Below, piece by piece: positions 46,318 to 59,545 of a stretch of DNA of 64,000 nucleotides. The translations under genes and the position numbers were made by a program. The stretch covers positions 10,114,001 to 10,178,000 of the forward strand of contig JAKCOZ010000018.1 of assembly GCA_022605955.1 (NCBI GenBank). The letters run 5' to 3'. A model generated the notes under the pieces. It saw only the letters and a list, made by a program, of their open reading frames with translations. It ran no database searches and was not told the DNA's origin. The stretch comes from Rallus limicola. Lineage: Eukaryota; Chordata; Aves; Gruiformes; Rallidae. The stretch's first letter is position 1; each line of letters opens with the position of its first letter.

Positions 46318-49221
46318 TAACGGTTAGTGAGGAGCCCTGGTGATAAATAAGAGTTGCTGGAATCCTGAATTGGCTATAAATTGGCATGAAGGAGTGGAAT
46401 CCCCTTGCGCAAGGGGAGGCTCAGTGAGTTACTCTACACTACACTCAGCAGCAGCTGCTGGTGAAGACAGAGGTAGTTTTAGCTGTGTGAGGTCATAGTA
46501 GCAGATGTCCTGAAATACATAAACTGGAAGATTGTATGCATCCTCAAATGCCAGCTCTGGTTTACATCTCTGACTGCTTCTGGGAGCTGCAGGGCTTTAC
46601 ACTAGCAGATTATCCACCTCCCTTCTCTGCAGAGCACTTCTCCTTTTTAGCTGCTCGGTGTAATTGCGTATAAACTGGGAGGATCCCAAAGGGATCATTA
46701 CTTTTCTGCACAAACTGCTTTCCTTATTCACATTTCACATCATTACCTGCAGGCAATCCTGAGACCAAGCAGTGTTTCCTTCCTTCACACATGGAGGCAG
46801 CGGTAGCTGGCAGAAAGCTGCTGTACTCTGGGCTGGATAGGATGATGTAGTCTGGGACCTCTGAGGTGGTAATCAAAGTGGTGGGGTGGCAAGATTTCCT
46901 TGTAGGCAACTCCCTTTTGTTCGTGGTGGCTCACCCTCCCCAGCATCTCTGTGATATTTGGTCCTGTAGAGGAGAATGTGGCATCTCCTGTCCAAGATGC
47001 TCAGGATGGATCAGCAGAAGGGCCATGGGACATGAGCTTGGCAGCACCTTCTTCTCTTTCCCCTGAGCTGACTTGACAGAGCTGCTTGGTGAGCATAAGC
47101 CACCAAGCTGAATCCACCTTCCAGCTCCATGGCCTGATGTATAACAGCGTGTGGGAGGCTGGAGGATGTTCAAGGAAATGCTGATGGTGAGAGCTAAGCT
47201 TGGACACAGGCTTTCTCTGCTGAACATGACTGTTTTTTGGAAGCCATGAGTCTGAGCTGTAACGAGGGTGAAATGGAAGTTTCTTCTCACCACATTTTGT
47301 CTTCCAAAAGAGCTGCTGCTGCCTGTGGGTGGCTGTGATCGTAGCAACACCTTTATGGTGTATGGCATTTGCTTGGCCAGAGGGGAAATTGTACTGTGAA
47401 CACAGCAAGTTTTGTTGATGTGGGTTGCTAAGGCATGAATCAGTCAACAGCCTGCAGAGCCGGTGGGCACACCGGCCAGGTCCCAGAGGTAGCTTCCATC
47501 AACACTGTCCTGCAAAGCAATCGCAGAAGCAGACTGTAATTATTTGTAACCACAAAGATACATCTTTGTCTTTCAAAACCCTGTGACCACAGCAGTTGGT
47601 TGTTAAACACCCTGGGAATGAGTCAGAGCTCCAAGGACTGCTCAGCTTTTCAGGTACTGATCTGGCACTCAGCTCCAAGAGTTACAGCTTTCTGCTGGGT
47701 TTCCTCCAGCTGTGGCACCTCAGGCAGACCCATGCATTGAGATGCTAGAGACCTGCTTCTGCTTATCTGAAAAGGAAACTCTTGGTACAGATTGCAAACT
47801 GTGGTAGAGAGACCACAAAAGCCAGGCAGCTTGTCTGGCACAGGGAGATGGAAGATCTTACCTGACTGTGTAAGTGCTTGAGAAAGATATACAGGAGTTC
47901 AGCATCTCCTTTGGTTAGGGATGTTGTGAGTTTGCCAAGTGCTTTCATTTGTTGTGGCATCCTGATTGTGTGGGTTTTGGCCCCGTGGCACTAACCATTA
48001 CTGGCTGTGGCAAACCCGTGGCTAAGATTCCTCTGTGTAATTTTTCTCCAGACTGAGTTATTTGTTAGAGTTTGTTAAATCATACAGGTTTCTTTCTCCT
48101 GCTCCTTCCCAGCAGAGACTGTGATTTACAACATGTGTTACTATAAGTGACGCCAATGAGACTGGCCCTGCTTGAGGCATGCAGGTTTTGGCTGCGTGTC
48201 CTTTGAACGCATGACATGTTTAAGAAAGACATATTAGACAGCTATTTGCAGGCTGAAGACATCCAACAGCAGCCTGTGATGAATGTTTTGTGTATCAGAA
48301 GATGTAAATCTTATTTTAATCCTGCCTGACTCATGGCCAGCTTGTCCTGAGCCAGGCTTGGGGCTTGCTGCCTTGTCTTCTGAGTGTGTCTCTCACCAAT
48401 CTCCTTGCCAGGTAGCTGACAATCTCCAACTCCCAGAAGAGTAAAGGCAACATGATGCCATCAAGTCAAAATGACTCAATGGCCATAACTCAGAGCAGGA
48501 GGCCTCCAGCTGAGAGAGATACCATGATGGACCTCCTCCTGTAAGACCTTCTTACACCACGCAGGGTGGGTTGCTGTATCTGACTTGGGTTTCTGTGAGC
48601 TCAAAACAAGCTCAGAGCTGGCTAGGAGACTTGCAGCTGTGATTAAAACCAGCTTGACCTTTCTAAATACTTCTCTTCCTCAAACTGGGGTTGGAACACA
48701 GCTTTCCAAGCCAGAAGGCTGATGTCAGGATTGCTTCATTCAACAATGTTGGGTAAAGGCTAATAAACACCACTAAGAGCTCACTAATAGCTCAAATTAG
48801 ACCACAGCTGATGCTTTATAAGTGGTTCTCTTTCCTCCTCTACCCCTTCCTTGCAGCTATTTCCTGGTGGATTTTAGGAAGGTGAGGTGGATTAATGCTA
48901 CTTTGGGAGACAGTCAAGAGTCCCAGCTGCAAAATCCCATTTTCTTTTCAGCTTTTTTTGCAGTGGGTATGGTAGGGGTTTCTCAGGGCAACCGTCTGCT
49001 TCTGCCTGACTGGGTTGAGGTGCAGATGATGCAGTTGTGTTGCTGGGAATAAGCCTAATTTGGGAGTTTGATAGACCAGAGGCAGAATTAAAAAGTAGCT
49101 TTTTCAAGCTGCTCACCCTTGCTGCTGGGGCACTTCCTGGCTGTGAGAGAACCAGTAAGTTGTTTCCTCAAATAACGTGGGAAAAAGAAACTGTGATAAA
49201 AGAGTTTGAAGGAGTTCATGG

Positions 49222-49286
49222 TAAAAAAAAACAAAAGGGAAAGAAAAACTGGTGCTGTAGTTTGTTTTCTGTTTTGTTTTTTTTTA
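49222..49286. repeat. 15-bp A/T inverted repeat with 35-base loop
   Basis: TAAAAAAAAACAAAA at 49222-49236 is exactly complementary to TTTTGTTTTTTTTTA at 49272-49286. The stem is almost pure A/T with one G:C pair at the same place in both arms. It may come from two opposed A-tails or be chance in low-complexity sequence. Confidence 0.7.
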
Positions 49287-50379
49287 AACTTGAGTATTTT
49301 CTGCAGCAGGAGAGATTTTCATGTCAAGACTTTAGCTGTCTCGTGCCTTTTTTTATTGTCCAAGGATCTTGATGGTGATGGTATAGGGGGTGTCTGGTGC
49401 TGTGCAGGGCGCATCTCAGGGTCCCATTGTTGTTCAACATCTATTCCTCAGCTACCTGCAACTGCAGAATCTGTGCAGAGGAACCTGGGGTCCCCCTGGC
49501 CCAGGTTTGGAGGAGGGGGGGTGTCAGATCACCAGAAACATGCTGTGATGTTTCAGGCCTTGCCTTGGTGCATCATGTGCTGAATTTCTCATCCTGATCC
49601 TCTCATTACAGGCACTGGATTTCTGTATACGAGCTGGCCTGGGCTGCAGAATTACATGGGCTCCTACAGCTGCATCATGGAAAACACTCTTCACCACACT
49701 GCAGAGCGAGGTGGGTTGTAAAGCCTTTGCAGAGACTGAGAAATCAATGCTGTGGGGCTCTGCTGTTCCTTGGCTTGAGGATCCTAATTCTGGCTCTTTT
49801 CTCCTACACCTTCGATTACAGTTCCTGTAACGCATCTGAACAACCTGCTATGCAACCTTCCTCCACAGGGATTCATGGACATATTTTGAAAGCATCTTTA
49901 AGCCCCCACAAAATTTAAAAAAAAAAAAGAAGAAAAAAAGACAGAAGCAAACAAAACATACTCTGGAATAAAGCACCCAAGCAGATGACTTGGAAATAGC
50001 TATTGCATAGTGCTGGCATTGTATGTAGGCATATGCCCCCTGATTCTGTGGACTTAAAAGCAAGTAAGCACAGTGATTGTGTTAGATCTTGCTTCCTCCT
50101 TACAGAGATAAAAGGAAGGAGCGGGCTGGATTCTTGTGGGAGAGAAAGCTTTTTGAAACCTCTTATGGAAATAAAGCAAACATCTACAGCTGGGAAAAGT
50201 AATACAAACTGTCCCTCCCACAGCCCTGGATGGTCACTGCATAGCAGGAGTTTGTTTTGTGAGTGTCTTGAGCTTGGGGGGTGCAGTCTCCCCATAGATT
50301 GTGTCTGGGGGAGGGAACTGGTGCATTGCATGTACAAAACGAGCTCTTGAGCACAGGCCGCGGCATTTGCTGCAGTGTC

Positions 50380-50457
50380 TGTAGGCCTGTGGCAGGGGGG
50401 TTGGAGATCTATGATCCTTGGGGTCCCTTCCTACCCATGACATTCTATGATTCTATG
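50380..50457 (+). mobile_element. CR1 3'-terminal fragment
   Basis: Only the last 80 or so bases of a CR1: TAGGCCTGTGGCAGG, TTGGAGATCTATGATCC, GGGGTCCCTTCCTACCC and the tail CATTCTATGATTCTATG. It is a severely 5'-truncated insertion of the same type as the copy at 44560-44990. Confidence 0.93.
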
Positions 50458-50827
50458 TGCTGAGAGTGGGGGAAGTACATGGAGGGTAAGACAAGCATCA
50501 AGGGCCTTGGTGTTAATAAACTGCAGCAAGATGGAGGGGTGGGGCTGGTGAGCTGCTCTTTGCTAACTGAGCTGCAGCTGTGACATTGCTGGTTATCAGA
50601 GGTGTGGAAGGTGGGATGGAGATCCCTTCTTTAGTCTCTTTACCTAAGCAGTGCTACCCACCTGTGCTGGGTGCCGAAGGGCCCTGGGGCTGAGCTAACC
50701 CAGCCATCTCTGTGTATGGTGTGGAATGGGTGGTCTGATTCCTTGAGAGGCAGGCTGGCCTTGAGAGCAAGGTGTTATTTCAATGTCTCCCCTGGGGTAT
50801 GAGTGATTTCAAAGGGTGTATGGCAAC
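50458..50827. other. Spacer between two CR1 fragments
   Basis: About 370 bases of unique sequence with no recognised feature. Confidence 0.5.
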
Positions 50828-51255
50828 AAAGATGGTGAAAGGTCTGGAGGGGAGGTCTTATGAAGAAAGGCTGAGGTCCCTTGGCTTGTTCAGCCTGGAG
50901 AAAAGGAGGCTGAGGGGAGACCTCATCACAGTCTATGGCTTTCTGACAAGGTGAAGCAAAGGGGCAGGTGCTGATCTCCTCTCTTTAGTGCCCAGGGTTA
51001 GAACCCAAGGGAATGGCGTGAAGCTGCGACTGAGGAGGTTTAGGTTGGATGTTAGGAAGAGGCTCTTTATGGACATTGGAACGGGCTCCCCAGGGAAGTG
51101 GTCACAGCACCAAGCTTGGTCAAGGTCAAGAAGCATCTGGGCAATGCTCTCAGTCCCATGCCCTGACCTGGCTGGGCCTGTGCGCAGCCAGAACTTGGAC
51201 TCAATGATGATCCTTTTACGGGTCCCTTCCAACTCAGGATTTTCTATGATTCTAC
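50828..51255 (+). mobile_element. CR1 LINE 3' fragment
   Basis: Hallmarks: GATGGTGAAAGGTCTGGAGG, TATGAAGAAAGGCTGAGG, TTCAGCCTGGAGAAAAGG, GGGGAGACCTCATCACAG, GGTTTAGGTTGGATGTTAGG, GGAACGGGCTCCCCAGGG and the tail GGGTCCCTTCCAACTC then TTTCTATGATTCTA. It is 5'-truncated, with frame-disrupting changes throughout and no coding capacity. Confidence 0.95.
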
Positions 51256-54200
51256 TTGTGTTCCCAAAGGTCTGAGATATATTTCCAAAGAGAAGGCCTG
51301 CCATCCATACAGGAGGACGGTGCTTTTGGGCAGAGGTTCAGCCATATGTAGGACTAACATAAGATAAGCTTTTATCTGCAGCAGCAGGGCTAGGAGCATT
51401 GAGTTTATGTCACTTTCTAGAGGAAAGTGGATTTCCTTCTTTAGACCTCAGAGGAAAAACATTCCTTGAAATATGACCAAAGTTCCCGGCATGTTGTGTG
51501 CTGGTGACAGCACTGCTGAATGCAGTGGAGATGACTGCTCATAATTTCCACTATCCCTTTCCAACTTATATTGGAAAGCAGTGGGTTTTTTTGGTGTGGT
51601 ACCAGAGTAACATGGGGCTCATCAAACACTGTGTGTGAGTGTCTGGAAGTGATGGTATCTGTGTGGAAACTTGGTGAGGGCTTCCTGTGCTTCCTGGAAT
51701 TCATGCTGGCATCAGCTTGTGCTGAGGGACTGCAGTTCCTGGGAGCTTGAGGGGGTGTGGAGCTTACCACTAATCATTTCCATCCCAAACCCTGCTCATG
51801 CTGTTGAGATAAGTATGGAGGTTCTGGCTAAAAAGTTTCATCAGGCTCTTTCTGGCAGCCTCTGCTTGGATTTGGTAGGCAAGGGGACTTAGTGGCATTT
51901 GGTCCTTGTCCTCAGGAACATGGAAGGTTCCAAAATGCCCTGAATTCATGCTGCATCTGCTGTGAAACTGAGAAGGTGGCTTGTGCTGTACTAGTCTGGA
52001 AAAACAAATACTTCTGTATTTACACGACACAAACTGTTGGGAGCACGACTGATAGAATTGTTGTACTGATTTAGGTGGGAGAAAAAAACCCTCAACAACC
52101 CACAAAGTAAAACGAGCAAGTTGAGAAGCAAAAAGGGTGAAGCTTTTTAAAGGGAAAAAAAGAGCCCTGGGTGTGCTGTGAGCCACATGCTGGCTACTGG
52201 TGTCTGGGCTTGTGCTGCCGGGAAAGGCAAAGCTATCCAGACTTTTTTGGTTGTTTTAAGGGTTTTTGAGCTGGGTTCACACATTCTTGGGAAACCACTG
52301 TGTTGTGTGCTTTAGGGCAGATGCTGGTGGCACAAGCTGGAGGTGAATATCTTGCCCTTGAATGTAACCAGCACTAAAAATCACATTTGGGAGCCTCCAC
52401 AGAGCCATTTGGAAAAAGAGCAGAGCAGTTTAATGCTGCTCCTTGAGCGAATGCCACAGGGCACATCCTGGCAGTGCAGGCAGGCAATCCCATGGATGAG
52501 GCCCTCCTGGCTGGCCAGCAGCGAGCCCTTGGGAGAAGATACTTCTCTGCCCCTTGTTAAAACCCTCTGCTCCCCTAAAGCCCCTGGGCCTGCTCCAGGA
52601 GCAGCCCTGGTATATCACCTGCTTCTCCATGACTTTCTGCAGCACTCCAGCGGTTCCCTGGGCTGCCTGTGAGAGGATGCCAGCCTGGAGGCAGGGATGT
52701 TTATTTGATGGCTGCTGGCAACCTTCTGCAAGGCATCCTGTGCATTTGCTGGCCGGTGCATGGAGGTAGGATGCTATCTGCTCTGGTCCCTGCATGCAAG
52801 GAGCTGCAGCAGCTGAGCCCGTGTTTCCCTACCAAAGGCCTCCATCCTCTTGCCTCCAGAGCCATTTTGCTCAGCTTTTTGTAACTGCTGTGGGAAAGCT
52901 GCACACAGAGGCAAGCTGCACTGCTCTGTGACTGCTGCTTTGAGACCCCATGAGGTTCTAAATGGGCATTTGGGGCCCTTCTGCCTTGATTTTCTAGGAC
53001 TTCTGCCTTAAGGAAACTGTTAGTGGCTTTAGAAATGGTCCTTCACGTGATCCCTCGTGTGGCACTGAGACAACAAAGAGCCTGCTTACTCCAGCCTTCC
53101 TTGTTCAGCCATCCTGGGAAGGTTTGAGAGGGTTGGCAGGGCATCCTGTGGTGGAGAATTTTGGTGCTTAATTGAACCATCTGTTTTTCCTCTCAGCTAA
53201 TGTTTGTTTGAAGGCTCTTGAAATGCAAACAAGGGCAAGCCGCAGAAATCTGGAGTGATGCACACAAGCAAGGGCTGTGAGAATTTGGTTTGGGATTATC
53301 TCATCATGCCTTCTTGGAGGCAAGTTCATGAAGCATGAAATGCTAGGCACAGAGTGCTTGAAGAGCTGCTGACTCAGCAAGCCTTGGGAGAAGTGTCTTG
53401 AAACATTTAGAAACCGAGCAGTCTCAAGGGCTGTATCGTATCCAGTGGAGCAGTTGGAGGTCTGGAATGTCAGTGTGTCTGGTGTGAAATGGCAGGAAAT
53501 GTCCTATTTTAGAAGTTCCTAGGAATTCCTTGAAAAGGAAATGCTGGGGGCCTGTTGTGGATTCAAGACAACTACGTACTTTAAAGGAATGTGGGATGTT
53601 TTGCTTTGTTTGTTTTTTTTTAATATTTTAATCTAAATCTAAGATGACTCCTTTAATTTATAGGGTTGGTGGAATGTACAGCAGGATAATTTGGAAATTG
53701 AAAACTGATAGGGGAAAATGAATTTTTACCAACAAATCTGTGGAGAACAAAATTGGAAATTTCAGAAAATTAAATCAAAATCAAAGGATTTCTACAGGGG
53801 GAAAAAAAAATCTGTTTCATGAAACAACCTTTCCTGTGAAAAACTGTGGCTGTGGAGTTCCTGGGAAGGGATGGGTGAGGTGGGCAGAGGGGTATTTGGG
53901 CGGAGATGCTTTCCTTGACATGTATCAGCAGAACTGAATAAGTCACAGCCCTAAATTTTGCATTGCAGAAAGCCTCCACGCACATATCTGAGACTGGGGT
54001 AGCTTTGCATGTGCATCCAGGAGACTGGAAACGGCCAGAGACTGACAGCAACCAGGTGTGTCGTGGGTTGATGAATTTTCAAACCATTGTTTAAATGTCA
54101 CTTTGTCAAAATCCTTTTGGACTCTTTGCTTGGTAGCTGGGATCCTGTCTTCGTGTGGGAAGCTAGGAGCCTCCAGAGCTGCTCTCAGGAAGGTCTCATA

Positions 54201-55724
54201 TTAGAGGTGATGTCTGTTTTGCCTGGCACCAGCCAGCCCTGTCTGATTATTTGGTGGGGAATTGGATGCCGAGCGATAGTTATTAAACTGAGCACCTGTG
54301 GATTCTGCTCAGTGTGTCTGTGTGCTACAAGCCTACACAGGTTTCCACAGTGTCTAGTACCAGCAGGCAATGTTGGTGTCATACCTTGGACTTGGACAAC
54401 ATAATTATTGTCTCACCCCACCCTCCTACCTCAGTGCAATTTGCTGCTGGTGTTGTACTGGCAAAAGAGGAAAAGAAACAACAAACCGTGTTTCCAGATA
54501 GTAACAGAGATGTTTGTATGGCAGTTGTGACTGGTGTAATCTTGGTTGTTAGACAGCTTTAAGTGGGATTTAAAACAGTCAAAGATGCCAAAACAAATAG
54601 CAATGAGATAGATGGTCTATTAGGCACAGCTTGTTTGAATCACTTGGTGCAGGAAGATTATTTTTTACCTGGCTTGTGGTGCTAAGGCAGTGCTAAGGGA
54701 GGGGAAAAGGAGGGATGGCCCTGGTGGGACATGCCACCAAGGAATGGGCTACCACCAGAGTTCAGGGTTCAATGGGCTAGCACCAGGCAGTGCTTTTAAA
54801 GCAGCTGTGTCTGATCAGTGCTTCCTTAGCTGTTGGGCTTGGGCTTCACCCTGTTTGGTGCCTTGAAGAGGGAAGATTTGGCACTGCTCTGAGCCTAATG
54901 TCCAGTCAGGTCCTCATGTGCCCATGCAATGAGCTAGTGAAACATGATCCCAAAGACTGGTTGTTAATGCTTCTGTCTTGGATTGCTTGGTTGATTATGG
55001 TGTTTTTCCAAAGCTGGTGTAAGTATCAGTGAGGAGCCAGGGAGGTACCTTCACCCTTTGGTCCCAGCTTAGGCTACCAAGGTCCCAAAGCTCCCGGGGG
55101 GACCTGCTCACTTGCAGTGACTCCAGTGCAGCGCTTGGCCACTGGAGCAGAGATGCCATTTGCAACTTCTAGCCATGAGGATACACTGTGTGAGCAGCTT
55201 TTATCAACAGCAGTGTGTTTCTCACCTAAGTACCAATGTGAACCCCAGCAAGAGGACAAGTGGCCACTGGGAGAGGGGCCACAGCCGAGCGGATGGCCAG
55301 AGGCAGGTGATGTACTGCCAGTGAAATGACAAGGATACCTCCTCCTCCAGCCAAATATGGCATGTGTTTGTGCCTCTTCTCGGAACAGAAGCCCCTTTCC
55401 TATCTCCAGCAATGACCTTTGCACAAGTGACATTCAACAGAGAAAGCCTTAATTGCATAAACTAATGATCTGCAGAGCATGAGCTTTCCCAAGGCTATGT
55501 AAAAATGGTTGGTGTTTGTCAGCAATGGGTAGGCAAAGAAAATAGAAGTTTCAGGGCCAGCTGGTTTATGTATATTTAAGTCAGGCTGCTGCTGGTACAG
55601 CTCTAATTGACCAAACCCTGTCCTGAGAGTCCTGGCTGTGTGAGGCAGCCGCCTCCTTACAGCCATCACTTGCCTCGACTTCCACCAGTTGGCTGGAGGC
55701 ATTTTCTCTTGTACTCTTTCTGAT

Positions 55725-55790
55725 AGTTTTATTTCTGCCCCTGTAATTACGCATTTGCTTAATTCCTAATGAGAAAAGAAGCAAAACCCA
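55725..55790. promoter_or_regulatory. Homeodomain-core-rich patch
   Basis: TGTAATTACGCATTTGC, GCTTAATTCC and CCTAATGAG lie within about 50 bases, including one CpG in an otherwise CpG-poor region. A conserved element is possible. Evidence is composition only. Confidence 0.2.
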
Positions 55791-58700
55791 AGCAACATGG
55801 ACGGAGAGACAGATGAAGAGCTGCTTCAGTACTGGAGATCATCAGGAATTAATTTCTGACATCCTTGCCTTGGTGCAGTCCAGGCTTCATTAAAATATTT
55901 GCAAAACTCCTCCTGGCAGTCAAACATGCAGCTGAACAATTTGTGCCTCCCTGTAGATTGAACTGGTATCTGCCTCTGGGTTTGGCTGGTCTCATTTAGG
56001 AATGTTCATGTTGCTTGCTGCTGCACAGAAGGGACTTTTTGTACCATCTTTTGCATAACAAAACCATGTACGCTTTCAGCAGGGCACACAGCAGCAAACT
56101 GGCCAAGGAGGCAGCAAGTCCTTGCCACAGTTAGCTGAATAGAAGGAGAAGCAGAGTGGGAAGATGGTGGGACAGGACTCATGGCCAAGATGATAGGATC
56201 TGAGCTTGTGGCTGGAGACTCTAGCATAAAGATCTTGGTCACAGAGGTAAATGGATGGAGCTGGGCATGCATCCATCCATCCTTTCCCTTAAACTGGCTG
56301 TGCATCCCCCCCAAAACACCCAAATCTCCCTCGTGTGTGATGTGGTGCTGTAATTATTATGCATCATTCGATCATTACTGAAGGACATCCAGAACTTTGC
56401 CTTGTTTTCAGATCTTGATCAGCCAAATAAACAAGCTGAAGTTACACTGAAGTAGCTGTGACGGTCTGACCCAAGGAGAATGTGTCTCTGCAAACGCCTG
56501 GCGCTGCCAGCCACGTGGGCTCCCCCAGGAAGCAGCCGGGTGGGAGCTACACCAGCATGCGATTTAATTCTGTTTTCATTAGAGAAGGTGGGAGCCTGTT
56601 AGGCTGTGGTGAGAGCTGCAGGATGAGCCAATCGTAATAAACACTTCCAGGAATTTCGTTCTCCACCGGCTCTGGGATGGATGGTGTGAATGTCGCGGGT
56701 CTGCTGGCAATCAGCCTGTGGTGGCTTCGGTGGGGTGGGCAATGACCTGTTAGTGTTACACTGCAGGGAAATTTGTTCTAGTTTTGCTAAATATTGCAAA
56801 AATAATACCCAGGGCATGACACATGTATGGTGGGATGGAGATGAGGGACAACAGATCCAATACACTGCTGGAAACATGCATTTTGGGCTGGGTGCAAGCT
56901 GTGGCATTAACCCTCTTGGTTATCTGGTGAGAGAGCGTGGACTGCTTCCTCCGGTGTACAAGGAGTCCTGCAGTATTAGGTACAGTATTATTCTCACTTA
57001 CATGCACATAATTATATGTAGCAACTTCTTTTAAATAGTTCAAGGCAATGTAATGACTGTAATTAGGCTGCCATATACAACATAAAAAGAAAAAAAAAAT
57101 CCCCAAACACAGCACGCGTTGAGCCAGGACCTTATTAGTAAGTGGAAAGTTTAAAAAACCTGAGCATTTATTACAAGCTTTATGAAAACCACTGGCTTAG
57201 CACTGACTGTCCCTTCTAGGTATGGTTTGTGGTACAGAGGCACTGGGGCTGCAGCTGTCCCCTCTCCCTACCTGATGATGCTGCAGTAAGTGTTGGTCCC
57301 TGCAGGGAACCTGGCACTGGTGGGTTCTGCTAAAAGGCAACTTGAGTTTCTGCAGGATGGATTCGCTCCTTTGGCCAAAAAGAGGCAGTAAGCAGTATGT
57401 ACAGTGGTGTAGGAGCTCACAAAAGTGAAGAAAGCAAAAGGTTTTTGCACCAGCAAAGCCCAGTTTATCACTTTTCCCTCCCATGGCACATTGTGCTAGT
57501 ACTAATCCCTGTGTGGCAGCTAGCCCAGGCTTTAGCAATCCGCGACTGCCATGCTGGGTTTATTAGCAGGTTCCCATAGCTCTGCCCTCCCCAGGCATCC
57601 TCTCCTCCTCTACCATCTGACCTTCCTGGGTGATTTGTTGACTGGGAGGGACTGCTGAGTGATTGCGAGGAGCTTTGCTCTCATTTCAGCTTCCAGGCCA
57701 ACAGTGGAAACACCAACATGAGTGAATCTTTAAGTAAACAGCCAGGCACTGGGAGGAGGGGAAGGATAAAAACTCTGAATAATGACTGAAATGTCAGGCA
57801 TTTATTATTAAGTTGGTCCTGATGTTGACAGCAGAGCCCATTAAAAACACGCTTGATCAAAAAAGCCAAAGGCAAACCTGATTCTTAAATATCCCAGTTG
57901 TTCTTTTTGGCCTAGTTTTTGAAGTCTTAAGAATGAAACAAAATTTGAGGAGATATTTACAGATGTGAGAAAGGCAGGATTTCATCCTGGCTGGTGACTT
58001 TGTGGATCTGCAGGGGTTAAGGCAAGCAATTAAAGAGCAGGAGGGCAGACAAATTCTCACGTCTCCTTTGCAGCAATATTGCTAGTCTTAGAAGTCGAAG
58101 CATGCATCATTAGGGCTGGAAGAGCAAGAAGTCACCAGGTCTCAGTGTGAGGCTTTGAGGAGCTTTTAAGGTTTTGGGGATGTTAAAAGAGTAGTTGTGA
58201 GCGAGGCTGAGGTTTGATAGACTTTGCTGGGAGCTCTGAAGGTGAAATGATCGGTGCTGTGTTGTGTGTCAGTGAAGCAGAAATGCCAAAGAACCTCTCT
58301 GAATAATGTATGGACTTTGCAGGTCAGTCTCCTTATGAGAAGGCTGATGGAAAAGGCTTGATGGAGCTTACCCTAAGCATCAGCCATAGATTTCAGTTTT
58401 GGATTAGGGTAAGAATAGAGGCCAGCAGTAGGAACAGGGAGGAGAGAAAATCTCACCTAGCAGAAGAGATGGAGAGAAAGAAGATTATTTAGTGAAGATT
58501 AAGGCAAAACAGGGTAAGTGTGAAGCTCTTCAAATGTGTAAAACTATCCTAAAAAGAGGAAGAAAATGCTTCTTTCTCTCTGTCTCTCACAGCTAGGAGA
58601 AGATGTTTTGTGTGTAAGCCAAACCAGAAAGACAGAGCTGCTGGGAAATGGTTTCTTGGGGAAGTTGTAGAAATTCCGTTACTGGAAGTCTTTGAAAAGA

Positions 58701-59439
58701 GGGAAAACCACCTGATACAGCTGGTTATGCTTTGAGCTCCTTAGGCTCCTTCAAGCTTTATTTTTTCATGAGTGCATTAATTTGTGGTTATTGCCATGAT
58801 ATTAGAGAGACAGCAGAACCACTGATAGCATTTTGGAAGGATTCAGCTACAGAGCTGCAGTGTCAGACACTGCCAGAACCAGCTCTGAGGGCTGAGTCTT
58901 GAGCTGAGACCACAGGCCTTGGTGGATGAATGTTGAGAGGAAAATGGAAGCTGTGAACAGAAAAAAGCATCTCTTGATATTCAATTAGCTTGTTTGTTAA
59001 TGAGCAGGGGATCCACACCAGATGCTTCATGTTTTCCCCATGGCTGGACAGAGGCAGAGTTTTCTGACTCTTGCATTCAGGAAGGATGGCAAGGTGACCA
59101 AGGCCTCCAGCCTAGCTGATGTGATCCAGATGGATCTCTGGGGACAGTTAAGCTCCTCTATATGCAGATATATACGGATGTGAACCCCTCCATGCCAGGC
59201 AGCCGCTCTCTGCCAAGACACCTCCTGCCTGGCTCTGCTGATGGGGACGTGGTCGCCCTGAGTCCCTGGCCAGGACCTTGAACTGAGGCTGCGTAGAGGG
59301 TTAGCAAGCCCTCAGATCTGCCAGCAGAGCTGCCCAAACAGTTTAATTTTGAGGCTGGGACATGGGAACTGGGAGAGGGCGGGTGGAAGGTAGTCTCTCA
59401 TGTGGTGACTCAAATCCCCACATCACATATGCTCATCGT

Positions 59440-59545
59440 GCCCCTGGGAGCTGCACAACCATGTTCTGATGAAGAACATATTGTGCTGAAAGCACAGCAC
59501 TTGACTGGATGGACCTTTGAGGCTAGAACAGTCATTTCTGTGTCC
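59440..59545 (+). mobile_element. Possible decayed CR1 3' end
   Basis: CACTTGACTGGATGGACC, CTTTGAGGCTAGAACAG and TCATTTCTGTG resemble the CR1 tail region (ACTTGACTAGATGACCTTT... then a Y-ATTCTATG tail) with many changes. No upstream CR1 sequence is clear, so this may be chance. Confidence 0.3.

Larger units (their letters stand above)
44991..50379. other. Non-coding stretch between CR1 copies
   Basis: There is no gene I can support. It holds a 14-base perfect palindrome at 46304-46317 and a long A/T inverted repeat at 49222-49286, both listed separately. Confidence 0.5.

Noticed and set aside
58095..58150. Possible ancient CR1-like tail (CATTAGGGCTGGAAGAGC)
   Set aside because: Too short and diverged to separate from chance.
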